A stretch of 64,000 nucleotides of DNA from an uncultured Pseudodesulfovibrio sp. (GCF_963675635.1 NZ_OY776488.1:2314001-2378000), one strand, 5' to 3'; shown: positions 34,514 through 45,759, counted from the first letter of the stretch. The notes: generated by a model from the letters alone, not told the origin. A program made the numbers and translations.

Positions 34514-37492
34514 CTACCAATCAATCGGCAGTTTGACTTTCTGCCCTGCCTTATTCGTAAAAAAAACATACCCATGTTCCCGACCGAACAAATACACATC
34601 ACGGGTGACGGCTACATCCTGCCGGCAGTATTCAGTAATGAGATCGAGCCGCCCTTCCTGCCACCATTTCAACGCCTGAAGTCCATCGGCCGACTTGCCG
34701 ACATCCAGAGTCGCCGAAGCGATATTATCAAGCTTGAGACGATACCCGAGCCGGTTATGCACTTCCATGAGCAGATCAAGATTTGGCAACCCTCTGAAAT
34801 GGAATGGATTCAACCCGCCAAGTACGGCATAGTCAAATTTCACATGATTGAACCCGATGACAAGATCAAACTGTTGCAGGTGCTCCACCAGTTCGGGCAT
34901 CTGGTCCTGTTCATAATCATGCATGGCGTCATCATCCGAGTCATACACGCAGGCGATGGACACGCCCATTCGGTCGGCACGCCCCCAGCCGCCCACTTCG
35001 TCGGCGGAATAGCGGGTCTCAATATCAAGCACCCCGTACCGCTTGGGTGCGGGCTTCCTCATGTCGATTCCTGGCAGAAGATTCACATCTATCTCCTTTG
35101 GTTCGATTGATTTCGGATCGCCGGAGCGGATAGCTTCCAGCACAAACTGCGCAGCCCGTTTGTCGATGGGCCGATTGCCTGATCCACACTTTGGCGAATG
35201 AATGCAGGACGGACATCCCAGATCACACGGACAGTCGAGAATGGTCTTGAGCGTGGTTTCGATCAGTTCGTCGGCGCGCTCGAAAGCCTGCCGGGTCAGT
35301 CCAGCCCCCCCCGGCATGCCATCGTAAATAAAAACAGCCGGCCCCTCCACCTGTGGATGCATAGGGGTGGAGATGCCACCAAGGTCGTTGCGATCAGTCA
35401 TGACCAGCAGCGGTAGCATGCCGATGGCCGCATGCTCAAATGCGTGAATACCACCCATGAAATGCATGAACTCATCTTCGCACCGACGACGGATGTCATG
35501 CCCGACTTCAAACCAGATGGCTTCGGTTTCAAATACCAGTGGAGGCAGATCGAGCGGCATGATACCGAGCAGCTTGCCACCACGAACGGACCGCTTTTCA
35601 TACCCCGTAATCTGTTCCGTGACTTTGACCCGTCCAAAATACACACGCGTACCGAAACTCGCCTTCTGCCCAAGCACTTCCAGAATTTCCGTATCCTTGT
35701 TCCCACGAGGCTTGGTGTAATACCCCACCCGCTCCTTGCGCGCATGAACAGCGCCGGCACCCACATTCAGGTCTGAAATGACATAGGTCTGCCCACGATG
35801 CAGATAGACCGCCCCGGGGTGCGTCTCCCGAAAAGCCCGATGTGCGTCGATGGTGCCGATAACCGGCGCCTTGTCCTGCCCCAGGGTATTGTCTTCGATG
35901 TGCAACTGCTGGCCTGCCCCACGCAGATCCACGTCCCGATGGGGCCGCTTGCGGCTGGACACAACCTCTGTGGGGTGACCGGGCGTATCCGGCTGGACTT
36001 CGTACAATTGACCGAATCCGACAAGCTCTTCCACCCGCCTGCTGACAGGTTCCTCCCGCAGAAATTCTTCCCCCCGACGCAGGGTCAACTCGGCGGCAGC
36101 GCAGATGAGATGTCTATCCATGATGACCGGATTGTGCGGATTGAGCATGGCCGACTCAGGCGGCCGACTGAAAAAATCGTCCGGATTACGCATGAAATAC
36201 TGATCGAGGGCGTCCTCTTGCGCGATGAGGGCAACCACGGAGTCCTGCTGACTGCGCCCAACGCGTCCACCACGTTGCAAGGTCGCCATGATGGAGCCGG
36301 GATACCCGACCATGATACAGACATCCAGCCCGCCGATATCAATGCCGAGCTCAAGGGCGGAAGTGGAAATGACAGCCAGCAGATCGCCATCCGCCATTTT
36401 CGTTTCAATCTCGCGCCGCTCTTCAGGCAAAAAACCGGCTCGATATGCAGATATCTTTCCCTTGAACTGCCCACTCCGCTCTGTAGCCCACATGGAAATA
36501 AGTTCGGTCATCTTGCGCGACTGACAATAAACGATAGTCCGCAGATTACGCGCCAGCGCAGCCTGCAACAACTGAATGGCGGCCTGTGACGGGCTGCCGT
36601 CCGGATTGAGAAAGACCATGTGCCGCCCGCCGCGAGCAGCCCCGGATTCGAGGATAGGATGCACTTTGAGATCCGTGAGCATGTGACACAGTTCAGCAGG
36701 ATTACCTATGGTGGCCGAGCAGAACACGAAAGTCGGGGTTGCGCCGTAGTAACGGCAAAGTCTCAGCAACCGACGGAAAACCATGGCCATGTGCCCGCCC
36801 ATGACACCCCGATATGTATGAACCTCGTCCACCACGATATGCGTCAGACCTGACAAAAACTCAGCCCAGCTCGCATGATGCGGCAGCATGGACAGATGGA
36901 CCATCTCCGGATTGGACATGACCACATTGGGTGGTGAATTACGTATCTTCTTGCGAAAATGTGGTGTGGTATCGCCGTCATAGATGGCCGCTGTGGGGCG
37001 GTTCTCCTCCGGCAAAAGCGCAGCGAGTTCCTTGAACCCCTTGAGCTGGTCCTGCGCCAAGGCCTTGAGCGGAAAGAGATAGAGCGCCTTGGCTTCCGGA
37101 TCTGCCAGGCACCGCTCCAAGGCAGGCAGATTATAGGTCAGCGTCTTGCCACTGGCTGTTGGCGTGGCGACCACGACATGCCGCCCGGCCCGGACATAAT
37201 CCACTGCCTCGGCCTGATGGGCATACAAGTGATCCATACCAAGCAGGGAAAGTGCATTCTGCAAAGCCGCAGGCCACGGACGGCGCGGTTCACCCAAACG
37301 GGCTTCAGCGCCGAGAACCTTTCGGTGATGGGCTATCTGATGGGCCATACGCTCGGAATCGAGCATGGCCGCGACATATTCTGTGACAGGGGTTTCCACA
37401 GGTACGATGGTAGTACGTGATGCACCCCGAAGCAAGCCGTGAATATACTTGCCATAGGCGTATCGAGGACGCATATTATAGGAAGGAATCAC
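34514..37492 (-). CDS. MrfA-type helicase fused to an MrfB/YprB-type exonuclease
   Basis: 992 residues. Residues about 75-480 are a superfamily 2 helicase: ATPTASGKTL (Walker A, about 110-119), VVDEVHTYRGV (about 221-230), FCSATIGNP and QRGGRVGRSQQ. A DUF1998-type C-terminal region carries the four-Cys cluster CPCDLGCPSCIHSPKCGSGN (about 755-775). This matches Hrq1/MrfA helicases. Residues about 819-992 are an extra RNase H-like DEDD exonuclease: Asp-x-Glu in VLDIETRY, Asp in GFNHVKFDYAVL and Asp in EYCRQDVAVTRD. In Bacillus MrfA and MrfB are two proteins of a mitomycin-damage excision pathway. The start is uncertain (37492 or 37474). The HD-GYP gene is divergent at 23 bases. Confidence 0.9.
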   Translation of the reverse strand: MIPSYNMRPRYAYGKYIHGLLRGASRTTIVPVETPVTEYVAAMLDSERMAHQIAHHRKVLGAEARLGEPRRPWPAALQNALSLLGMDHLYAHQAEAVDYVRAGRHVVVATPTASGKTLTYNLPALERCLADPEAKALYLFPLKALAQDQLKGFKELAALLPEENRPTAAIYDGDTTPHFRKKIRNSPPNVVMSNPEMVHLSMLPHHASWAEFLSGLTHIVVDEVHTYRGVMGGHMAMVFRRLLRLCRYYGATPTFVFCSATIGNPAELCHMLTDLKVHPILESGAARGGRHMVFLNPDGSPSQAAIQLLQAALARNLRTIVYCQSRKMTELISMWATERSGQFKGKISAYRAGFLPEERREIETKMADGDLLAVISTSALELGIDIGGLDVCIMVGYPGSIMATLQRGGRVGRSQQDSVVALIAQEDALDQYFMRNPDDFFSRPPESAMLNPHNPVIMDRHLICAAAELTLRRGEEFLREEPVSRRVEELVGFGQLYEVQPDTPGHPTEVVSSRKRPHRDVDLRGAGQQLHIEDNTLGQDKAPVIGTIDAHRAFRETHPGAVYLHRGQTYVISDLNVGAGAVHARKERVGYYTKPRGNKDTEILEVLGQKASFGTRVYFGRVKVTEQITGYEKRSVRGGKLLGIMPLDLPPLVFETEAIWFEVGHDIRRRCEDEFMHFMGGIHAFEHAAIGMLPLLVMTDRNDLGGISTPMHPQVEGPAVFIYDGMPGGAGLTRQAFERADELIETTLKTILDCPCDLGCPSCIHSPKCGSGNRPIDKRAAQFVLEAIRSGDPKSIEPKEIDVNLLPGIDMRKPAPKRYGVLDIETRYSADEVGGWGRADRMGVSIACVYDSDDDAMHDYEQDQMPELVEHLQQFDLVIGFNHVKFDYAVLGGLNPFHFRGLPNLDLLMEVHNRLGYRLKLDNIASATLDVGKSADGLQALKWWQEGRLDLITEYCRQDVAVTRDVYLFGREHGYVFFTNKAGQKVKLPIDW

Positions 37493-37515
37493 CGTTTATA
37501 TACATGGAGCAGCCC

Positions 37516-38121
37516 ATGACCCAAAAACTCGATACACAAGACGTTCTAACCACTCTCATCAGTCTGGCCCAAGCCGCCGAGGCACGAAACCCCCTGACAA
37601 AAGACCATTCCGAACGGGTTGCCCAGGTGGCCCACTACATTGGGGAGGAACTTGAACTCCCAACCCAAAAACTCGAACGACTGCTGCTCATGGGCAGGCT
37701 ACACAATATCGGCAAGACAGGAATTCGCGATTCGGTTCTGCTCAAGACAGAAAAACTGAACGACACAGAGTACACCCACGTCAAAAACCATACTATTCTG
37801 GGAGCACAGTTGCTTGCCCCCATCAAGGAGCTGGAAGACGTGGCAGAAGTGTGCCTGACCCACCATGAACGATGGGACGGTTCCGGCTATCCCCACGGCC
37901 TTCGGGGAGAGGAAATTCCTCTTGCCACGAGACTTATCAGCACCGCAGACGTCTATGTCGCCATCATCTCCGAACGCCCCCACCGAGACTCAATGCCTGA
38001 ACCTGTGGCCGCTGACATCCTCAACGAAGAAAAGGGTACATTACTGTGCCCCCTTTGCGTGGAAGCATTCCAAAAATGGTTTGATAAGACCGGGGGCAAG
38101 ATAGATATCTTGAGTGAATAA
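37516..38121 (+). CDS. HD-GYP domain protein with a substituted metal-binding Asp
   Basis: 201 residues, one HD-GYP domain. GYP motif intact (HHERWDGSGYPHGLRGEEIP), but the HD motif reads LLMGRLHNIGKTGIRD, with Asn (codon AAT) where the metal-binding Asp is expected. The domain may therefore be inactive as a cyclic-di-GMP phosphodiesterase. The tail has CPLC in place of the usual DPEV-type sequence (GTLLCPLCVEAFQKW). ATG 37516 has GGAG 9 bases upstream; the frame is open to 37417. The next gene encodes a full-length relative with an intact HD motif, so this may be a regulatory partner. Confidence 0.87.
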   Translation: MTQKLDTQDVLTTLISLAQAAEARNPLTKDHSERVAQVAHYIGEELELPTQKLERLLLMGRLHNIGKTGIRDSVLLKTEKLNDTEYTHVKNHTILGAQLLAPIKELEDVAEVCLTHHERWDGSGYPHGLRGEEIPLATRLISTADVYVAIISERPHRDSMPEPVAADILNEEKGTLLCPLCVEAFQKWFDKTGGKIDILSE

Positions 38122-38221
38122 CAGAAAACAAATGCCATATAGTTTATAATTGCACGTTTCATAGTGCGCGAGTTATCTGATGAACGGTACTCCTTCCTGT
38201 CTCGTAAACTGGTAGGTGATT

Positions 38222-39613
38222 ATGACCGAATCCCTCAGAGTTCTCATTGCCGATGACTCCACCTCTGCGCTCTATGCGCTGAAAACCAGTCTTGCGCCAA
38301 CTGGCGCCATCCTCACCACGGCCATGGATGGCCTTGAAGCGCAACATATCCTCGAAAAACAAGCTTTCGATCTCATCATAACCGACGTCGACATGCCAAA
38401 GCTTGACGGCCTGAAGTTATGTGACTGGATCAAAAACAATCCGAATACCGCTGCCACCCCGGTCATCATTCTGAGCTCACGTGAATCCGATCAGGACATC
38501 GACAACGGCTTCAGGGTGGGGGCCGACGGGTACGTACCGAAAAGCTCTGCCGTTCAGGAGCTTATACCGCGTATCGAGCAGGTGCTGAACAAAACGGCCA
38601 TGACGAAAAACAGAATTCTGCTTGTTGTTGATGATTCGGAAGCCATACGAACCTTTCTCCACACAGGTCTTTCCGCGGAAGGCTTCGAAGTCCTGCTCGC
38701 CAGGGACGGGAAGGAAGCCATGGAGATACTCGCAAAGACTTCGCCGGACCTGATCCTGTCCGACCTGATGATGCCGAACATGGACGGAAAACAACTGTGT
38801 CATCACATCAAGACCCGCGACGACCTCAAGAACATACCGTTTGTCATCATGTCGTCCGTGCAGGACAAGGCGATCATGCACCGCACAATTCATGACGGAG
38901 CGGCCTCCTACATTACCAAACCATTCGGCATAAACAACCTGGTCCAGATTATCGACAAGATTCTTTCCGAACAATTCAGGGTCATGCTGGTGGAAAGAGA
39001 CAGGCTCCAGGCCGAACGACGTATGACGTTCGGGTCCATAGCCAGTCTCGTCAAGGCGTTGGAAGCCCGGGACCACTACACCAGCGGTCATTCGGAATCG
39101 GTGACACACATAGCCATGCACATGGCCAAGCGACTGAACTTCACCGATGACCAGATAATACGGCTGCACATAGCCGGCAACCTTCACGATCTGGGCAAAA
39201 TCGGAGTCAGAGACAACGTGCTCCTCAAGCCCGACAAATTGACCGATGAAGAGTTCGAGCACATCAAGAGCCACACGACGGTGGTGGTTGATATTCTTGA
39301 TCCGCTGCCGGGCATGGAGGATGTTCTCGTTGCTGCCTCATCCCACCACGAACGATGGGATGGAACCGGATACCCCACCGGTCTCAAGGGGGAAGACATC
39401 CCGCTTCTCGGACGCATTCTCGCCGTGGCCGACGTTTTCGACGCCATGATCTGCGACCGAGTCTACCGTAAAGGGATGTCCAAAACAGGAATCAGAGATT
39501 TCATTTTTGAAGAACGAGGCAAAAAGTTTTGCCCCGAGTGTGTCGACGCCTTCATGGACTGGTATACACAATCAGACGGCATCGTCGCCCCCCTCGAGGA
39601 TTGGGGAAATTGA
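38222..39613 (+). CDS. Double-receiver HD-GYP response regulator
   Basis: 463 residues: receiver 1 (about 5-125, phosphoacceptor Asp55 in LIITDVDMPKLDG), receiver 2 (about 130-250, LILSDLMMPNMDGK), a short coiled coil and an HD-GYP domain (about 275-440). The latter has an intact NLHDLGKIGVRDNVLL and HHERWDGTGYPTGLKGEDIP. Predicted to hydrolyse cyclic di-GMP under control of one or two histidine kinases. It shares the unusual C-terminal FCPECVDAF with the preceding gene. ATG 38222 is preferred; GTG 38216 is possible. No kinase gene is adjacent. Confidence 0.93.
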   Translation: MTESLRVLIADDSTSALYALKTSLAPTGAILTTAMDGLEAQHILEKQAFDLIITDVDMPKLDGLKLCDWIKNNPNTAATPVIILSSRESDQDIDNGFRVGADGYVPKSSAVQELIPRIEQVLNKTAMTKNRILLVVDDSEAIRTFLHTGLSAEGFEVLLARDGKEAMEILAKTSPDLILSDLMMPNMDGKQLCHHIKTRDDLKNIPFVIMSSVQDKAIMHRTIHDGAASYITKPFGINNLVQIIDKILSEQFRVMLVERDRLQAERRMTFGSIASLVKALEARDHYTSGHSESVTHIAMHMAKRLNFTDDQIIRLHIAGNLHDLGKIGVRDNVLLKPDKLTDEEFEHIKSHTTVVVDILDPLPGMEDVLVAASSHHERWDGTGYPTGLKGEDIPLLGRILAVADVFDAMICDRVYRKGMSKTGIRDFIFEERGKKFCPECVDAFMDWYTQSDGIVAPLEDWGN

Positions 39614-39620
39614 ACGAACG

Positions 39621-40786
39621 TTACACCTGCATTTCGACAAACCGGCTGAAATCAACGGTCAGGGCGGACTTCAATTCTTTGAGGTCCGCCTCATTCATAC
39701 GAGCGAAAGCGAAGGCGAACACAGGGTAGGAAATATAATCAATCTTTCGCAATTCCAACAGGTTGCTAAACAGCGCTCTGAATCTTTCATAATTGATTGA
39801 CTTGATTTTCTCTCGGTCTGTTCCCGGCGCGAGATCGCCGATGACCATGACTGTGGCCATGTCTTCCTGCCCGTCAAGAATGGCGTCCCAATCCGGTCGC
39901 AGATTTTCGAAATAGCACGTGTACGGATTGAAACCCCATGCATGGTGAGTGATATCCGCAACACACCACCCCGCAAAGCGGAGCGGATTTGCCTCAATGG
40001 GAATGATCTCGCCCCCACCCGTCACACGCACTTCGATGTGTGTCGCAAAATTACGAAAATCACATGCTCTGCCGACCTCGGATACATATTCCGAGAAAGA
40101 CAGCAGCCATGTCTTCATGACATTGGTCGAGGTGTAATAGAGCCGGTCCGAGATATCGTCCTCGGAGATGAAATGATGGTGCATGATGTTGGTAATCACG
40201 GCCTCGCCGTCGTCATCATAATAGACGTCAATGGCGTATTCTTCACCGTCAATGCCCTGTTCCACGATAAACTCACCCGAATTGACCACTTCTTCCGGAT
40301 ATTCGGCATTCATGGCCTCGCGTTCATCGCAAATGGCGGCCACAATTTCGGGCCAGTCGCCCTGAGTGTTGACCACATGCACACCGAGACTGAAAAATCC
40401 GCGGGCGGGCTTCACCACGAACGGACACGGCATGGATGACACATCCAGTCCGGCGAGGTCATCGAACGACACGCGCATGAAGCGATAGTCCGGGTGCATG
40501 TCAGCCACGGTCTCGCGAAACAGCGCCTTGTCCTTGCAGATATCGATCTGACGGGCCAGATCAGGCTGGCATCCACACCGAATAACATGTTCAAGGGCGT
40601 TTTCCGAATTGGCCAGCACCTTTTCTCCGGCTCCGAGACGAGCAGAGAAGTCGACAGCATCAATGAAATCAAGCCCCGCATCACCGGCAAGTGCACGGGC
40701 TTCGGGAGTATCCAGGACCGGTTGACCGAGTTCCCTGACTGTTTTCTTCAGGAAATCGGAAACATAGGGAGCGTCGAGAAGAAACA

Positions 40787-40787
<1 letters not shown>
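39621..40787 (-). CDS. ATP-grasp domain protein
   Basis: 388 residues. The ATP-grasp fold is recognised from the lysine region CPFVVKPARGFFSLGV, the FIVEQGIDGEEYAIDVYYDD strand and the metal-binding EVRVTGGGEIIPIEANPLRF. It lies 1 base inside the end of the sigma-54 activator gene (overlapping TAATG), so the two are translationally coupled. ATP-grasp enzymes ligate a carboxylate to an amine or thiol; the substrates cannot be told. No peptide or carrier gene is adjacent. Confidence 0.85.
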
Positions 40788-42166
<1,379 letters not shown>

Positions 42167-42288
42167 TCTTTCTCCGCGCGATCAGTTTTGTTAGTGTCGC
42201 TCGACATGATACAACAAGACGGTCCGAAACCCAAGCGGGGATATTCTCCATGCTGGATTGTCCTCAGCGTGCATGCTAGACTTTCGTC

Positions 42289-42870
42289 ATGAAGGACATG
42301 GACAAACAGACGTTGCGCACCGATCTTCTGGAACAACGCGCGGGTCTTTCCCCAGAGCAGATATGCAATGCCAGCCGTGCAATCATGGAATGCATCCGCA
42401 GTCTGCCGCGATGGAAGGACGCCAACGAAGCGCTTATCTACTGGCCCATCAAGGGTGAAGTGGACCTGCGTCCCCTGGTGACTGAATTGTGGCAGCGTGA
42501 CTGTCAGGTTCTTCTTCCCCGCTGTCATCCCGGCGCAACCGGCACAATGGATCTGGCCTGCGCCACCTGTGAAGGCGACCTCACGCCCGGTCCATTTTCA
42601 ATAATGGAGCCAGACGCAGAAAGGTGTCCGCCCAAACAGGACTTCTGCCCGGACATTGCGCTCATCCCCGGCGTCGGATTCGACCGTGCGGGCAACCGAC
42701 TCGGCTTCGGCGGCGGTTACTACGACCGGCTTTTGACCACTGTAAACATGCAAAACACCCTGATCGTGGGCATCTGCTACGACTTCCAGCTCGTGGAGAC
42801 CATCCCCACCGAACCGTGGGACAAGCCCATGCACGCGATCTGTACGGACAAGGAAATATGGCGGCCATAG
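42289..42870 (+). CDS. 5-formyltetrahydrofolate cyclo-ligase
   Basis: Converts 5-formyl-THF to 5,10-methenyl-THF using ATP in folate salvage. 193 residues with an N-terminal basic segment, KGEVDLRPL and the family signature ALIPGVGFDRAGNRLGFGGG followed by YYDRLL. ATG 42298 (MDKQTLRTDL) is an alternative start. The 3' end overlaps the pgeF start by 13 bases, so the two genes are coupled. Confidence 0.93.
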   Translation: MKDMDKQTLRTDLLEQRAGLSPEQICNASRAIMECIRSLPRWKDANEALIYWPIKGEVDLRPLVTELWQRDCQVLLPRCHPGATGTMDLACATCEGDLTPGPFSIMEPDAERCPPKQDFCPDIALIPGVGFDRAGNRLGFGGGYYDRLLTTVNMQNTLIVGICYDFQLVETIPTEPWDKPMHAICTDKEIWRP

Positions 42871-43625
42871 CATTCTTCCCCTATCAGTTCATCGACATCC
42901 CGGGCGTTGCCTGCGCCTTCACGTCCCGCCGAGGAGGAGTCTCCGAACCGCCTCACGATTCGGCGAATCTTTCCTTTGACGTCAACGACAACGAACAGGC
43001 CGTTCGCACCAACCGGCGCTCCATCTTCGACCGTCTGGAACTCAAAGGCTGGTGCGAGCTGAACCAGATTCACGGCGACGTGATCCATTATGGCCCCAAA
43101 CCGACCTTGCCGGAAGAACACGCCACCCTTGACGGCGACGGCCTGACCACTGCCACGCCCGGCGTTGGGCTGGTCATCAAGACAGCAGACTGTCAGCCCA
43201 TCCTGCTGGCCCACCGCTCCGGCAAATACATCGCGGGGCTCCACGCAGGCTGGCGCGGCAACAAGATCAATTTTCCCGGCTCCGGGGTGCGCCGCTTCTG
43301 CGAACAGTACGACCTCAAGCCCAAAGACGTGTTTGCCGTGCGCGGCCCGTCTCTCGGCCCTGAGGCAGCCGAGTTCATCAACTTCGACACCGACTTCGGC
43401 CCGAATTTCAAAACCTATTTCAATCCCGCCTCCAATACCGTGGACCTGTGGCAGATTACCCGCGATCAGCTCATGGACGCCGGGCTGCCCGAAAACCAGA
43501 TTTTCGGCATGGACTTCTGTACCATGGGGCTGGACGACACCTTTTTCTCATACCGCAAGGCATGCAGAACCCCGAACCGGGATACCGGACGGCAGGCGGG
43601 GATTATCTGGATACGTGGAGAATAA
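42858..43625 (+). CDS. pgeF: Peptidoglycan editing factor PgeF (YfiH/laccase-domain)
   Basis: 255 residues of the YfiH family, purine nucleoside/copper-oxidase-fold proteins that keep L-Ser out of the second stem position of peptidoglycan. Zinc or copper ligands are visible in LNQIHGDVI, IKTADCQPILLA and GLHAGWRGNKI, and the closing FCTMGLDDTFFSYRKA and RQAGIIWI are typical. The frame is open upstream through the FTHF gene; ATG 42858 with AAGGAA just before it is the sensible start. Confidence 0.9.
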   Translation: MAAIAFFPYQFIDIPGVACAFTSRRGGVSEPPHDSANLSFDVNDNEQAVRTNRRSIFDRLELKGWCELNQIHGDVIHYGPKPTLPEEHATLDGDGLTTATPGVGLVIKTADCQPILLAHRSGKYIAGLHAGWRGNKINFPGSGVRRFCEQYDLKPKDVFAVRGPSLGPEAAEFINFDTDFGPNFKTYFNPASNTVDLWQITRDQLMDAGLPENQIFGMDFCTMGLDDTFFSYRKACRTPNRDTGRQAGIIWIRGE

Positions 43626-43627
43626 TC

Positions 43628-43804
43628 ATGGGCTTATTCATCAAACTCGTCGTCGTGCTCGGGCTGATCTTTCTCATCATCAGCCAATTCACCAAGTCCA
43701 AGACGGAGCGTGCGCACCGCCGGGACAAGTGGACCAACGTGCTGTTGATCATCGTCATCGTCATGCTCGGACTGTCCATATTGTCCAATTTCCTGACACG
43801 GTGA
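43628..43804 (+). CDS. Small two-helix membrane protein
   Basis: 58 residues with two hydrophobic helices (LFIKLVVVLGLIFLIISQF and NVLLIIVIVMLGLSILSNF) joined by a basic loop (TKSKTERAHRRDKW). It begins 2 bases after the pgeF stop and ends 4 bases before the radical SAM gene, so it is inside the operon. I do not recognise a family. Confidence 0.7.
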   Translation: MGLFIKLVVVLGLIFLIISQFTKSKTERAHRRDKWTNVLLIIVIVMLGLSILSNFLTR

Positions 43805-43808
43805 CGCC

Positions 43809-45167
43809 GTGACCCGACCGGATTTCCCGCATATTCCCTGGTCTGAAGGGAACGGTCCGCGTATTCTCGGCATCAACCCGTGGATACACGACTTTGCCGC
43901 CTTCAATGTCTGGTCGCGACCCGTTGGCCTGCTTGCCTGCCTTGACATGGTCCGCGCAGCCGGAGCATCCGTGGCGCTTATGGACTGCCTTAATCCCACA
44001 TGGGAGGATGTCCATTGGCCCAAACCGGGTAAATACGGCACAGGCCATTATCCCAAGGAAGAAATACCCCTTCCCGAACAACTCTCCTTCATGGATCGAC
44101 GGTTCTCCCGCTATGGCCTGCCCCATGAACGGGTGCGCGATGCACTGGTCGCACTCGATCCTAAACCGGATGCGGTCATGGTTTCGTCCATCATGACCTA
44201 CTGGTATCCAGGCGCATTGGACGTGCTCGACATGGCTGCCGAACTCTGGCCCGACACCCCCCGTTTTCTGGGCGGGGCGTACGCCACCCTCTGCACCGAC
44301 CATGCGGCGATTCATGCGAACGCACATCTGCAACAGGGACCGCTGGAGCGACCAGACAATTGGGCTGACTTTTGGAAACACATTAATTCTGCCGCTCCGC
44401 AATTACCTGAAAATGCAGGTCTTTCATTAGCTCTTGATTTATATGAAGACCCGACATATTCCATCATCCTCGGCTCACGCGGCTGCCCTTTTTCCTGTGA
44501 ATATTGTGCAAGCCGCGCTCTGTATCCAAACTTCTGTCAGGGGTCGCCCGATGCGATAATGCGGTCCATACAATCAGAGTATGACCGGGGAGTACGTGAT
44601 TTTTCCTTTTACGACGATGCGCTTTTGGTCAACCCGAAACAATGGCTCTGGCCGGTACTCGACCAAATCACCGAACACACTCCCGACCTTCGACTGCATA
44701 CGCCCAACGCCATGCACATCCGCAGACTTACACCCGAGGTCTGCACACGGCTCAAGGCGGCAGGACTGCACACAGTCAGACTCGGGTTGGAGACCACCGA
44801 TTTCGACCACCGGAATGACGTCAAGCTTACCCGCGAAGAGTGGGAGTCCGGCGCACGAAACCTTCTGAATGCCGGATTCGATCTTGACGACATCGGTGTC
44901 TACATCCTGTTCGGCCTGCCGGGGCAGGACCTCGACAACGTGGCCCACGCCGTGGATCATGTTCGCGCCTTCGGCTTCCGTCCGCATCTGGCCCACTACA
45001 CACCCATTCCCGGCTCACCCATGTTCGACACCGCCTGCGCAGCCAGCCCCTATCCGCTGGCCGACGACCCGCTGTTCCAAAACAATTCCATCTGGCCCTG
45101 TGTCCCCGGTGGCTTCAACTGGGACGAAGCCAGAAAATGGAAACGCCTGCTCCACGAGAAAAAGTAA
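43809..45167 (+). CDS. B12-binding-type radical SAM protein
   Basis: 452 residues. The N-terminal 190 residues resemble a cobalamin-binding Rossmann domain (VGLLACLDMVRAAGASVALM, VSSIMTYWYPGALDVLDMA). The radical SAM cluster motif is GSRGCPFSCEYCASRALYPN (CxxxCxxC), followed by a TIM-barrel with FSFYDDALLVN and TVRLGLETTD. A GTG start at 43809 is used. Such proteins often methylate or rearrange unactivated carbons; the substrate cannot be told from the neighbours. The 178 bases to the next gene (45168-45345) show no recognisable element. Confidence 0.85.
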   Translation: MTRPDFPHIPWSEGNGPRILGINPWIHDFAAFNVWSRPVGLLACLDMVRAAGASVALMDCLNPTWEDVHWPKPGKYGTGHYPKEEIPLPEQLSFMDRRFSRYGLPHERVRDALVALDPKPDAVMVSSIMTYWYPGALDVLDMAAELWPDTPRFLGGAYATLCTDHAAIHANAHLQQGPLERPDNWADFWKHINSAAPQLPENAGLSLALDLYEDPTYSIILGSRGCPFSCEYCASRALYPNFCQGSPDAIMRSIQSEYDRGVRDFSFYDDALLVNPKQWLWPVLDQITEHTPDLRLHTPNAMHIRRLTPEVCTRLKAAGLHTVRLGLETTDFDHRNDVKLTREEWESGARNLLNAGFDLDDIGVYILFGLPGQDLDNVAHAVDHVRAFGFRPHLAHYTPIPGSPMFDTACAASPYPLADDPLFQNNSIWPCVPGGFNWDEARKWKRLLHEKK

Positions 45168-45345
45168 CTCAATACAGATATTTTGTGGGCGGAACCAACC
45201 GGATGTCCCTTTCGGGGGCAGGAACACGCCCCTTAGCCGAACAAACGCGCACACAAATAGTTCGGGAAAGAAAAGGGGATAGAGGGCCCGGAGAAGACGC
45301 CCGGCCACACTTTGACTCAACCCTTTTTGTGTGGGAAATTACGGG

Positions 45346-45756
45346 ATGTTCAACTTTTCGCAGATTGTGTCCGAAGACCACATCAAACGGGCAATCAGAG
45401 ACGGTAAATTCGAGAACCTTGAAGGAAAGGGAAAACCACTTCCCAAGGATGAAGCCGAGAACCTGCCGCCGGAACTGCGCATGGCGTATCGAATATTGAA
45501 AAGCTCGGGCTATGTGCCTGCGGAAATTGCCGAGGAAAAAGAAATAGTGCGTACCATTGACCTTTTGGCGCACATGAAAGACGAACAGCAGCGGTATCGA
45601 CAGATACAAAAACTGAACGTCATGATATTGAAGATGAATGAACGACGCGGGCGCCCTGTCCATCTGGACGACTCGGACGAATATTATCGCCGCATTGTTG
45701 AAAAAGTACGAATCGCGGAAGAACGATTCGGCAACACACATACAACCAACGAGTAA
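45346..45756 (+). CDS. DUF1992 (DnaJ-homologue subfamily C member 28-like) protein
   Basis: 136 residues with the DUF1992 signature: IKRAIRDGKFENLEGKGKPL near the N-terminus and AYRILKSSGYVPAEIAEEKE in the middle, then a charged helix. Small cytosolic proteins of unknown function found widely in bacteria. ATG 45346 follows a GGGAAATTACGGG stretch; GTG 45331 is possible. era starts 3 bases after its stop. Confidence 0.85.
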   Translation: MFNFSQIVSEDHIKRAIRDGKFENLEGKGKPLPKDEAENLPPELRMAYRILKSSGYVPAEIAEEKEIVRTIDLLAHMKDEQQRYRQIQKLNVMILKMNERRGRPVHLDDSDEYYRRIVEKVRIAEERFGNTHTTNE

Positions 45757-45759
45757 ATC

